From a virus, in the IMG/VR virus record IMGVR_UViG_3300005515_000057, positions 1-23,577 of that record: a stretch of 23,577 nt of DNA. One strand, written 5' to 3'. The notes under the pieces are model-generated. The model was not told the origin of the DNA. It did not search any database and saw only the letters and a program-made list of their open reading frames with translations. Position 1 is the first letter of the stretch; each line of letters starts with the position of its first letter. Below, in pieces: positions 1 to 5,097 of this stretch. The position numbers and the translations under genes were made by a program.

Positions 1-117
1 CTGGGGTGCGTTTCGCACACCGTACTGCCACAGGACGACACCAAACGGTGAGCTAAGCATGTAGAACTGGGGATGGAGTGCCTTCGGACGGCGGTTCAAT
101 TCCGCCCACCTCCACCA
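1..117 (+). ncRNA. ssrA: tmRNA, 3' portion (5' end outside window)
   Basis: The segment ends in the tRNA-like domain of tmRNA: a T-arm GGCGG-TTCAATTC-CGCC, the 3' half of the acceptor stem and an encoded CCA (115-117). The upstream stretch containing AAACGGTGAGCTAAGCATGT matches the conserved 3' region of bacterial tmRNA. tmRNA with SmpB rescues stalled ribosomes. The tag-coding part and 5' half lie before position 1. A P4-type integrase follows 165 bp downstream on the same strand, the usual arrangement for elements inserted in ssrA; the 3' end may therefore be the copy supplied by the phage attP. Confidence 0.93.
92..117 (+). other. probable prophage attachment site in the 3' end of ssrA
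   Basis: This is inferred from the adjacent integrase and from the common use of the T-loop to CCA segment of ssrA as attB/attP identity. The core would run from the T-arm to the CCA end. The second copy that would prove it must lie beyond the right edge of the window, past the head, lysis and early genes. Exact core limits cannot be set from one end. Confidence 0.6.
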
Positions 118-142
118 TTAGACGGTCCCACAAGGACCACAG

Positions 143-183
143 AAAGCCGGAACCTCCCGTGAAAGAAGGGGTTCCGGCTTTTT
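143..183 (+). terminator. intrinsic terminator of ssrA
   Basis: The inverted repeat AAAGCCGGAACC / GGTTCCGGCTTT (143-154 with 170-181) is followed by a run of T. It lies 26 bp after the CCA end of the tmRNA, so it is the natural ssrA terminator. It also separates ssrA transcription from the integrase. Confidence 0.9.
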
Positions 184-184
184 T

Positions 185-204
185 GTTGTCCGGGGTTGTC
201 CGGG
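185..204. repeat. perfect 10-bp tandem repeat between ssrA terminator and integrase
   Basis: GTTGTCCGGG occurs twice head to tail (185-194 and 195-204) without mismatch. The position beside the att core and before int fits paired arm-type integrase or excisionase sites. That role is inferred from position only. Confidence 0.6.
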
Positions 205-231
205 CTGTTCCGTTGCAGCCTATGAGACGCT

Positions 232-280
232 GGGGGTATATCTAGGGGTATCCGCCCTACCCCAAAACCCGATACCCCCC
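232..280. promoter_or_regulatory. GGGGTAT motifs, two direct and one inverted, before integrase
   Basis: GGGGGTAT (232-239) and GGGGTATC (245-252) are followed by the inverted copy GATACCCCCC (271-280), which ends one base before the integrase ATG. The 245-252/271-278 pair is a perfect 8-bp inverted repeat. The cluster covers the integrase translation start, where no Shine-Dalgarno sequence is visible. It could be an Int/Xis binding array or an mRNA hairpin limiting Int synthesis. The role is not proven. Confidence 0.45.
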
Positions 281-281
281 C

Positions 282-1499
282 ATGCCTCTGACCGACGCTG
301 CCATTCGTCGCGCCAAGCCTGCCGCCAAGCCACAAAAGCTGGCTGACGGCGGTGGCCTGTTCCTCTTCATCACCGTTGCCGGCGCCAAGAGCTGGCGCTG
401 GAAGTACCGCGTCGCCGGGAAAGAGAAGCTGCTAACCCTCGGCCTGTACCCGGACGTGAGCCTGGCCAAGGCGCGGGAGGCCCGGGAAGATGCTCGGCGA
501 CTGCTGGCCAGCGGCGTAGATCCCAGCGAGCAGCGCAAGGCCGCAGCTGCCACGAAGGCCGCCGACCGTGTCGAGAGCTTCGAGGTCATCGCGCGCGAGT
601 GGCTGGCCGGGCGGCCATGGGTGCCGGGCTATCAGAAGAAGGTCGCCGCTTGGTTCGAGAAGGACGTGTTCCCCTTCCTGGGCTCACGCCGCGCCGCAGA
701 TCTCAAGGCGTCGGACTTCCTACAGGTCGCCCGCCGTATGGAGGCCCGTGAAGCCTTCGAGTCGGCCCATCGAATCATGCAGAACTGCGGCCAAGTCATG
801 CGTTATGCCGTGGCCACCGACCGAGCAGAACGAAACCCGGTAGCCGATCTGCGCGGCGCCCTCGTCCCGCCTCCGGAGAAGAACCACGCTGCGGTGGTGG
901 ACGCGGTGCAACTCGGCGGCCTGCTGCGCGCCCTTCAAGGCTACCACGGCACACCCGTTGTCCAGGCCGCACTGAAGCTGGCGCCGATGCTGTTCGTTCG
1001 CCCAGGCGAGTTGCGGCAGGCGGAGTGGACAGAGGTGGATCTGGATGCAGGCCTCTGGAGCATCCCGGCTGCGCGCATGAAGATGCGGCAGGCCCACATC
1101 GTGCCGCTGGCACGACAGGCGGTCGAAGTTCTCAAGGAGCTGCAACATGTGACCGGTCACGGCCAGTACGTGTTCGCCGGCGGGCGTAGCGAAAAGCGAC
1201 CCATGTCAGAGGTGGCAGTGCTGGCGGCCCTGCGGGTCATGGGTTTCGACAAGAACACCGTCACCGGCCACGGCTTCCGGGCGACCGCTCGCACCCTGCT
1301 GGATGAGGTGCTGGGCTTCCGCCCGGACATCATCGAGCACCAGTTGGCGCACGCGGTGAAGGATCCGAACGGGCGCGCGTACAACCGCACCACGCACCTG
1401 GTGGAGCGGACGAGGATGATGCAGGAATGGGCGGACTACCTTGACCGGCTGCGCACCGGCAACGTGGTGCCGCTACGGCCCGGTCAGGCTGCGGCCTGA
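282..1499 (+). CDS. int: P4-type tyrosine integrase
   Basis: This is a 405-residue tyrosine recombinase that would integrate and excise the prophage at ssrA. Residues about 1-85 (LTDAAIRRAKP..., then LADGGGLFLFI) form the DUF4102 arm-binding domain typical of P4-like integrases. About 100-195 is the SAM-like core-binding domain, and about 205-385 is the catalytic domain. The catalytic set is visible: R240 (LFVRPGELRQ), a beta-hairpin lysine K267, H330 and R333 (HGFR), H357 (LAHA) and nucleophile Y367 (GRAYNR). Length is normal for the family and nothing is broken. It reads away from ssrA, and the next gene downstream is convergent with it. The ATG at 282 has no good ribosome-binding site; the start is chosen because DUF4102 begins immediately. 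Confidence 0.96.
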   Translation: MPLTDAAIRRAKPAAKPQKLADGGGLFLFITVAGAKSWRWKYRVAGKEKLLTLGLYPDVSLAKAREAREDARRLLASGVDPSEQRKAAAATKAADRVESFEVIAREWLAGRPWVPGYQKKVAAWFEKDVFPFLGSRRAADLKASDFLQVARRMEAREAFESAHRIMQNCGQVMRYAVATDRAERNPVADLRGALVPPPEKNHAAVVDAVQLGGLLRALQGYHGTPVVQAALKLAPMLFVRPGELRQAEWTEVDLDAGLWSIPAARMKMRQAHIVPLARQAVEVLKELQHVTGHGQYVFAGGRSEKRPMSEVAVLAALRVMGFDKNTVTGHGFRATARTLLDEVLGFRPDIIEHQLAHAVKDPNGRAYNRTTHLVERTRMMQEWADYLDRLRTGNVVPLRPGQAAA

Positions 1500-1699
1500 T
1501 CGTCCCAGGCGGGTTCAAGACGGTTTGCGATCCCGTCGAATCGAGCGGCCTCGGCGCGCAGCCGCGCCGCTCCCCTTCCCCGCTGCGCCCGAGCACGCCA
1601 GTCGCCACTGCGATCAAGGTCCAAGGCGTCGGCCTGCTCCCACAACGAAGCGGCCCGTGAGCGCGCCCAGCGCGCCTTGCCCTTCTCTGATTTCGTCAT
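1484..1699 (-). CDS. small hypothetical protein
   Basis: This is a 71-residue, Arg/Ala-rich, probably helical ORF (MTKSEKGKARWARSRAASLW..., ending EPAWDDQAAA). It is convergent with the integrase and overlaps its last 16 bases. Codon choice looks coding (third positions rich in G/C) and the amino-acid pattern is not random, but no ribosome-binding site precedes the ATG at 1699. I do not recognise a family. It could be a small phage protein or a chance ORF antisense to the integrase tail. Confidence 0.45.
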   Translation of the reverse strand: MTKSEKGKARWARSRAASLWEQADALDLDRSGDWRARAQRGRGAARLRAEAARFDGIANRLEPAWDDQAAA

Positions 1700-1856
1700 G
1701 CAGCTATGGTGAATTGGTAGCGTCGCACCAGGTGCGCCGGATCCAACCTTGGTTGAACGCGCGTCCCGTTAGGCCACTGGGAAAAGGGAGCGGCTTGTCG
1801 ACGCCATCCACTTGATCCTCCCGTCGCCCCGTTGGCGCGGCCACCTACCCCTGATT

Positions 1857-1891
1857 CTGCCTGCGGCCGACTACTCGGCGGCCGCAGGCAG
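1857..1891. other. strong 13-bp hairpin downstream of the KilA-C-like gene
   Basis: CTGCCTGCGGCCG (1857-1869) pairs perfectly with CGGCCGCAGGCAG (1879-1891) around a 9-nt loop. It begins 11 bp past the stop of the minus-strand gene 1903-2331 and faces the end of the integrase unit, so it is placed like a terminator. Neither side has a proper T-run, so it may instead be a transcript-end stabiliser or a Rho-assisted terminator. Confidence 0.55.
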
Positions 1892-1902
1892 GAAAATCAC
1901 TT

Positions 1903-2331
1903 CTAGCCGTCAAGTTGTGCCATGACAGTCTCCTTCCACTTCAACTGCAGCACGTCCGTGCCTGCCAGCTGCTTCTTGTGGACCTGCAGCAGCACACCGA
2001 AGGCCTTGCCAACCTCAGTTGGGCACCACTGCCCGTCCCGCTTTTCCTGCAGCCCGCGTTCGGCCAGGAGGCGGTTGAACTGCTGCGGAGAGAGACACCT
2101 GCGGCGGCCCAACTCGGTGGGCGTGTAGCACCTAACGCCGTCCACGTGCACGGCGACAGGGCCGGGCGACAGAGAAGGTGAAAATGGTCGCTGTGGAGCT
2201 TGGTTCGCGGCGGCCAGAAGGCCGGACACTGGAATCTGCGTGGCTTCACTCAAATGAGACAGTGAAACCTGTTCCAACTTGGGAAATTGCGTCAGGTCGA
2301 TAGTTGGACTAACTTCATGATTTTGCTTCAT
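1903..2331 (-). CDS. protein with KilA-C / phage antirepressor-type C-terminal domain
   Basis: 142 residues from the ATG at 2331, which has CGGAG eight bases upstream. The open frame continues to a TTG at 2403 with no signal. Residues about 68-142 resemble the KilA-C domain of phage antirepressors: a CYTPTELGRR segment, then LSPQQFNRLLAERGLQ, QWCPTEVGKAFGVLL, and LQLKWKETV. In the family this domain accompanies Ant/Rha-type proteins that bind DNA or oppose repressors. The N-terminal 65 residues are unrecognised and Pro/Ser-rich, and there is no BRO or KilA-N domain. A regulatory role in the phage is inferred. It is divergent from a strong promoter at 2373-2400 and ends at a hairpin. Confidence 0.72.
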   Translation of the reverse strand: MKQNHEVSPTIDLTQFPKLEQVSLSHLSEATQIPVSGLLAAANQAPQRPFSPSLSPGPVAVHVDGVRCYTPTELGRRRCLSPQQFNRLLAERGLQEKRDGQWCPTEVGKAFGVLLQVHKKQLAGTDVLQLKWKETVMAQLDG

Positions 2332-2372
2332 TTCTATGGCTCCGAGACACGGAGACATGAACCACCAAGGCG

Positions 2373-2400
2373 TTGACGTTATTATGAAACTAGATAAGAT
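2373..2400 (+). promoter_or_regulatory. predicted sigma-70 promoter driving the candidate sRNA
   Basis: TTGACG (2373-2378), a 16-bp spacer and TAAGAT (2395-2400) lie in a locally AT-rich patch of otherwise GC-rich DNA. Expected start of transcription is near 2407. There is no good ORF downstream before a strong terminator at 2521-2559. A -10-like CATAAT lies on the opposite strand inside the spacer (2386-2381) and could serve the divergent KilA-C-like gene, so the two units may compete. Confidence 0.6.
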
Positions 2401-2406
2401 CAACGT

Positions 2407-2562
2407 CGTCCCACACTGCCGAAGACTCGGCGGTCTAGGACGGAAGCACAGATCGATGTCGAGTTGATCTGCGCTTCTCTTGGCGGCAATGCCGCCGCTT
2501 CAACTGTGGTCGAATTGCGCAACCCTGGGGCAGACCTGCGAAGTAGGCCCCAGGGTTTTGCG
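2407..2562 (+). ncRNA. candidate structured small RNA (~155 nt)
   Basis: It is bounded by the promoter at 2373-2400 and the terminator at 2521-2559 and contains no credible coding sequence. Three further hairpins can be read directly. The first is 2416-2422/2427-2433 (GCCGA-AGAC-TCGGC core). The second is CAGATC/GATCTG, 2449-2454 with 2466-2471. The third is GGCGGC-AAT-GCCGCC, 2482-2496. Promoter, three local stem-loops, terminator and lack of an ORF are the signature of a trans-acting or regulatory sRNA. It starts about 75 bp from the divergent KilA-C-like gene. I do not recognise a named family, and the target is unknown. Confidence 0.55.
2521..2559 (+). terminator. intrinsic terminator of the candidate sRNA
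   Basis: AACCCTGGGGC (2521-2531) pairs perfectly with GCCCCAGGGTT (2547-2557), followed by TTGCGTTTTG. The T-rich tail is only on the plus strand, so it ends plus-strand transcription, although the nearest plus-strand protein gene upstream is the integrase, more than 1 kb away. This supports a separate short transcript. Confidence 0.82.
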
Positions 2563-2805
2563 TTTTGTCGGCAGTAGTAACTTGTGGTTTCCATAACCGA
2601 CAGCCACAAGATAGTGACCCTCTAGGGGGCCGTCAACGCAAAATGTAGGGAATTTGGCGAACCCCTTGCGCCGTAAGGATTCGCTGCAGACGGCGTCCGA
2701 CGAATGGTCTAGACCAGCTTGAAAGCCTTGCGCAGTCAAGGTCTCGGGGGACCACTATGCTGCGACGACGGGGCTCGAAAAACGGAACAGTGCCCTGGCG
2801 AACGC
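2563..2805. other. stretch without a supported gene
   Basis: I see no convincing gene here. A minus-strand open frame (2500-2739, TTG start) has a protein-like middle (FCVDGPLEGHYLVAVGYG) but runs through the terminator hairpin and has no ribosome-binding site; it may be a gene remnant. A perfect 12-bp palindrome, TGGTCTAGACCA, lies at 2705-2716. Composition is less GC-rich than the structural genes. Confidence 0.4.
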
Positions 2806-3138
2806 TTAAGCTCTCCCGCGCTTCGCAAGTGTCTTTTCGACACGTAACCGATCAATCTCTGCCCGGAGACGATCCTGGTGCCGGATGACCCACAACTCCG
2901 CGCCGATGACGCCCTGCCCGTAACTCGTACATTCTCGCGTCGTCCAATGGCTCCGGTCGGAACGATGCGTGTTGAGGTCGGCGAACCACCCTCCCCCGTT
3001 GATGCGCTCGCACAGCCGCAGCACCTGCGTGCCGTCGCTGAAAACGCTGTCGTCCTTCCCGTCAGGGCGGGAGGCCACGGAGCGCCAGTGGAAGTCGGGA
3101 GGGAGCATGGCGCGGAATCCTACGGGTCCGGCTCTCAA
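2806..3138 (-). CDS. hypothetical protein, start uncertain (possibly 5'-damaged)
   Basis: 110 residues if started at the TTG (3138), or 100 from the ATG at 3108 (MLPPDFHWRS, AGGA ten bases upstream). Visible features are a Trp/Gly/Asp-rich middle (INGGGWFADLNTHRSDRSHW) and a charged C-terminal helix (DRLRAEIDRLRVEKTLAKRG). No family is recognised. The same frame stays open upstream, through about 3300 and into the end of the BLUF gene. It encodes protein-like sequence (SITGETPPTGG, then LQLDAARIRRAG and DFLRIREADIPKPP) but has no ATG, GTG or TTG. An ATA at 3273-3271 followed by ACG GGG GAG sits where a start might once have been. It lies downstream of the BLUF gene on the same strand and may share its transcript. 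Confidence 0.5.
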   Translation of the reverse strand: MRAGPVGFRAMLPPDFHWRSVASRPDGKDDSVFSDGTQVLRLCERINGGGWFADLNTHRSDRSHWTTRECTSYGQGVIGAELWVIRHQDRLRAEIDRLRVEKTLAKRGRA

Positions 3139-3170
3139 ATCCTGCGACGGCGGCTTGGGAATGTCCGCCT

Positions 3171-3227
3171 CGCGGATCCGCAGGAAATCAGGCCGAATGT
3201 GGTGACGCCCTGCCCTGCGGATCCGCG
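3171..3227. repeat. 14-bp inverted repeat with palindromic arms
   Basis: CGCGGATCCGCAGG (3171-3184) is repeated in inverse as CCTGCGGATCCGCG (3214-3227). Each arm contains the palindrome GCGGATCCGC, with centres 45 bp apart. In the open minus-strand frame both arms read CGG ATC CGC (Arg-Ile-Arg), so a coding explanation is possible. Otherwise the pair resembles two operator half-turn sites. Confidence 0.4.
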
Positions 3228-3338
3228 CCGCGTCCAGCTGGAGTCCACCCGTAGGTGGTGTCTCCCCCGTTATTGAGTAGAAATCTGCGCCGGGTAGCGT
3301 GAAGCTTGCGAGAACGCTGCGAGGCCTCTGGCGCCGAG

Positions 3339-3761
3339 TTACACCAAGTAAGGAGCGGCCAGGGAAGCCAGCCTCTCGACCCCGTTTGGGGAAGTCCTAG
3401 ACCCCGCCTTACGCCGGGTCAAGTTCGTCCAATCGCTGAAGGCGGCCTCCTTCAACTGCGTGTCCTCCACTGGTATCCAACGCATGGACCAGTAAGGCAT
3501 GCGGCGCTGGGAAACGCTGCCCCGCGCGAGCTCGATCACGTCGGTGTGCAGACGGGAATAGACGATGCGGGAATAGATCACCGCCAAGCCGTCGTCCGGC
3601 CCCTCGATGTACTGAAGGAACCTCCTGCCGTCGAACAGCAGAAGGCCAGTCACACCCGCCAACTGGTTATGGGTGATGGACCGCTGAACCATTCGCTCGA
3701 GCCCGTCCGTGCCCAAGTCAGGGACCGCCTCACTGGCGTACGCGATTGCTTGCAGCGCCAT
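3339..3761 (-). CDS. BLUF-domain blue-light sensor (single domain)
   Basis: 140 residues from the ATG at 3761, which has AAAGGAG eight bases upstream. The open frame runs further upstream, but only this start begins with the BLUF fold. Residues 1-95 form a BLUF domain, which binds FAD and switches its hydrogen bonding in blue light. Diagnostic residues are present: Y8 (QAIAYASE), N32 (HNQLAGVTGLLL) and Q50 (FLQYIEG), plus W91 and M93 at the end of the domain (YWSMRW). About 45 residues follow with no recognised effector domain, so it would act through a partner, as short BLUF proteins do. It is divergent from the SRAP gene across a 136-bp spacer. Carriage by a prophage suggests a light-linked conversion trait, which is inference. 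Confidence 0.9.
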   Translation of the reverse strand: MALQAIAYASEAVPDLGTDGLERMVQRSITHNQLAGVTGLLLFDGRRFLQYIEGPDDGLAVIYSRIVYSRLHTDVIELARGSVSQRRMPYWSMRWIPVEDTQLKEAAFSDWTNLTRRKAGSRTSPNGVERLASLAAPYLV

Positions 3762-3897
3762 GCCGGCTGCTCCTTTGCTGGTTGGTCCCCCCCGGGGAGT
3801 TCGACGGTACGCCCAAGAAAAGAAACATGGCGTGATCGACCAGCATTGTGCACGGCGTGCGAACGCCGGTGGTGCGCCAGTGGAATATGGTGACGCC
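3762..3897. promoter_or_regulatory. divergent intergenic region between BLUF and SRAP genes
   Basis: Both genes are transcribed outward from this 136-bp spacer, so both promoters should lie here. It holds a perfect inverted repeat CGGCGT-GCGA-ACGCCG at 3853-3868, 29 bp before the SRAP ATG, a plausible operator. I found no convincing -35/-10 pair and no LexA box by eye. A C-run/G-run (3787-3796) precedes the BLUF ribosome-binding site. Confidence 0.4.
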
Positions 3898-4563
3898 ATG
3901 TGCGGCCGATTCGTCCAGACCCCGATCCGAGACGCCGCCAGCCTGGGCTTCCCCCAGCTGGTGGGCGACCTGCTGTCCATGCCGGCCAGCTACAACCTGG
4001 CGCCGACGCAGCGCGCAACCGTGGTGCTCGATCGCGGCGAGGGCCTGCAGGTGCAGCGGCTGGCCTGGGGCCTCCTGCCGTTCTGGGCAAAGGCGAAGGG
4101 CCTGCAAGGTTCGACCATCAATGCCCGCATTGAGACCGTGGCCACGAAGCCGGCGTTCCGCAGCGCGTTCAAGGCGCGCCGCTGCCTGATTCCGATGGCG
4201 GGCTACTACGAGTGGTCCGTGAACCCAGACGACAACGGCAAGGACCCATGGTTCATCCACGCAGCGACGCCGCTCTGGGCGGCCGGCCTATGGGAGGACG
4301 CCAGCAAGCTGCTCGGCCCCGACAACCTGGGCACCTTCACCGTGATCACGCGCGACAGCAGCGGCGTCTCGGCTGATATTCACGACCGCATGCCGGTGTG
4401 GCTGGCGCCCGGCCAGGCCGAGGAATGGATGAAGGCCGACGCCGACGGCGCCATGGCCATGTTGCTGGCCAGCGAGCCGCCGGCGATGGAGGCCTATCGC
4501 GTCAGCCGGGCGGTCAACACGCCGCGCTACAACGCCGAGGAACTGCTGCAGCCGGTAGCGTGA
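3898..4563 (+). CDS. SRAP-family abasic-site processing protein (YedK/HMCES-like)
   Basis: 221 residues from the ATG at 3898. The start is fixed by MCGRF, because the family requires C2 at the new N-terminus after Met removal; upstream codons of the long frame are spurious. SRAP proteins crosslink to abasic sites in single-stranded DNA through a thiazolidine on C2 and shield replication forks. All key residues occur at near-canonical positions: C2, N33 (YNLAPTQ), N75 and R77 (INARIET), E105 (GYYEW) and H162 (DIHDRMP). It is therefore probably active. The ribosome-binding site is weak (GGTG). It is divergent from the BLUF gene and upstream of a secreted-protein gene on the same strand. It could be host-derived cargo or protect phage DNA. 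Confidence 0.95.
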   Translation: MCGRFVQTPIRDAASLGFPQLVGDLLSMPASYNLAPTQRATVVLDRGEGLQVQRLAWGLLPFWAKAKGLQGSTINARIETVATKPAFRSAFKARRCLIPMAGYYEWSVNPDDNGKDPWFIHAATPLWAAGLWEDASKLLGPDNLGTFTVITRDSSGVSADIHDRMPVWLAPGQAEEWMKADADGAMAMLLASEPPAMEAYRVSRAVNTPRYNAEELLQPVA

Positions 4564-4632
4564 CCGACATTCATGGCGCCGAAATGCGAATGCTTCTTCA
4601 ACAGGCGATGGCCGTTTTCCGGCGGTAGTCTG

Positions 4633-4651
4633 GTGTTGTTCGCAACAACAC
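4633..4651. promoter_or_regulatory. perfect 8-bp inverted repeat before the exported-protein gene
   Basis: GTGTTGTT-CGC-AACAACAC is a perfect dyad whose right arm ends five bases before the GGAGA ribosome-binding site of the gene at 4666. It could be an operator or a hairpin in the 5' leader. No T-run follows, so it is not an intrinsic terminator for the SRAP gene. Confidence 0.45.
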
Positions 4652-4665
4652 ACATGGAGAGCGCT

Positions 4666-5097
4666 ATGCGCGCAGTGCTGATCACCACCATCCTCGCCCT
4701 CGCCGCCGGCACCGCCGCGGCTGCCGACACGGGCATCATCCACGGACGCACCGTGGACCTGTACGAAGAACAGTCGAATCCGGGCGAGAGTCTGGACGAA
4801 TTCGTGGTGCGGATCGCGCCGCGCGCGGTTGACGCATCGAAGTCCGCCCGGGCTACCGTCTGCGGGCAGGTGGAGGGCAGCGGCCCGTACCTGGTCAAGG
4901 TTAAGACCGACGGCTTCCTGAGCACCTGCGACCTGCCGAAGGCAGCCACACCCTACGTGCTGGTCAACGGCACTGCGGTGGACGTGCGTGAGGACCACTT
5001 CTCCCAGGTCAACTGGCAGCGCGCCGGGTATCTGGTCACGCCGTGGTCGGTGAAGTATCAGGACGGGATTCAGAAGCGGCCGCGCCGCGTGCGCTAG
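4666..5097 (+). CDS. small exported (periplasmic) protein of unknown function
   Basis: 143 residues from the ATG at 4666, with GGAGA five bases upstream; the longer frame to 4573 lacks a signal. Residues 1-20 are a clear Sec signal peptide: MR, a hydrophobic core (AVLITTILALAAG), then TAAAA with likely cleavage before D21. The mature part has two cysteines, C66 and C88, which could form one disulfide, and a basic tail (KRPRRVR). There is no lipobox and no further membrane segment. The family is unrecognised. A lone envelope protein beside the phage tail genes and on the opposite strand is typical of lysogenic-conversion genes, for example superinfection exclusion, but this is inference. Its stop overlaps the convergent tail gene stop by 3 bases. 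Confidence 0.78.
   Translation: MRAVLITTILALAAGTAAAADTGIIHGRTVDLYEEQSNPGESLDEFVVRIAPRAVDASKSARATVCGQVEGSGPYLVKVKTDGFLSTCDLPKAATPYVLVNGTAVDVREDHFSQVNWQRAGYLVTPWSVKYQDGIQKRPRRVR

Noticed and set aside
1703-1775. tRNA-like stretch with a D-arm-like GGTGAATTGGTAGC
   Set aside because: No acceptor stem closes it, the T-arm motif is GGTTGAAC rather than GGTTCGA, and the presumed anticodon hairpin has a 3-nt loop. At most a remnant.
2500-2739. Minus-strand 79-residue ORF with a protein-like middle
   Set aside because: TTG start without a ribosome-binding site, and the frame runs through the strong terminator hairpin at 2521-2559. Kept only as a possible remnant.
2878-3276. 132-residue plus-strand ORF
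   Set aside because: Composition matches the complement of the minus-strand frame, which has better coding character.
3762-3980. N-terminal extension of the BLUF frame to 3980
   Set aside because: It overlaps the SRAP gene start and lacks domain content; the BLUF domain begins at 3761 with a good ribosome-binding site.
3762-4665. LexA/SOS box before SRAP or the exported-protein gene
   Set aside because: Neither a CTGT-N8-ACAG box nor a Xanthomonas-type LexA site is visible in the spacers.
4288-4998. 236-residue minus-strand ORF opposite SRAP and the exported-protein gene
   Set aside because: Antisense to two well-supported genes and His/Arg/Val-biased as expected for a shadow.
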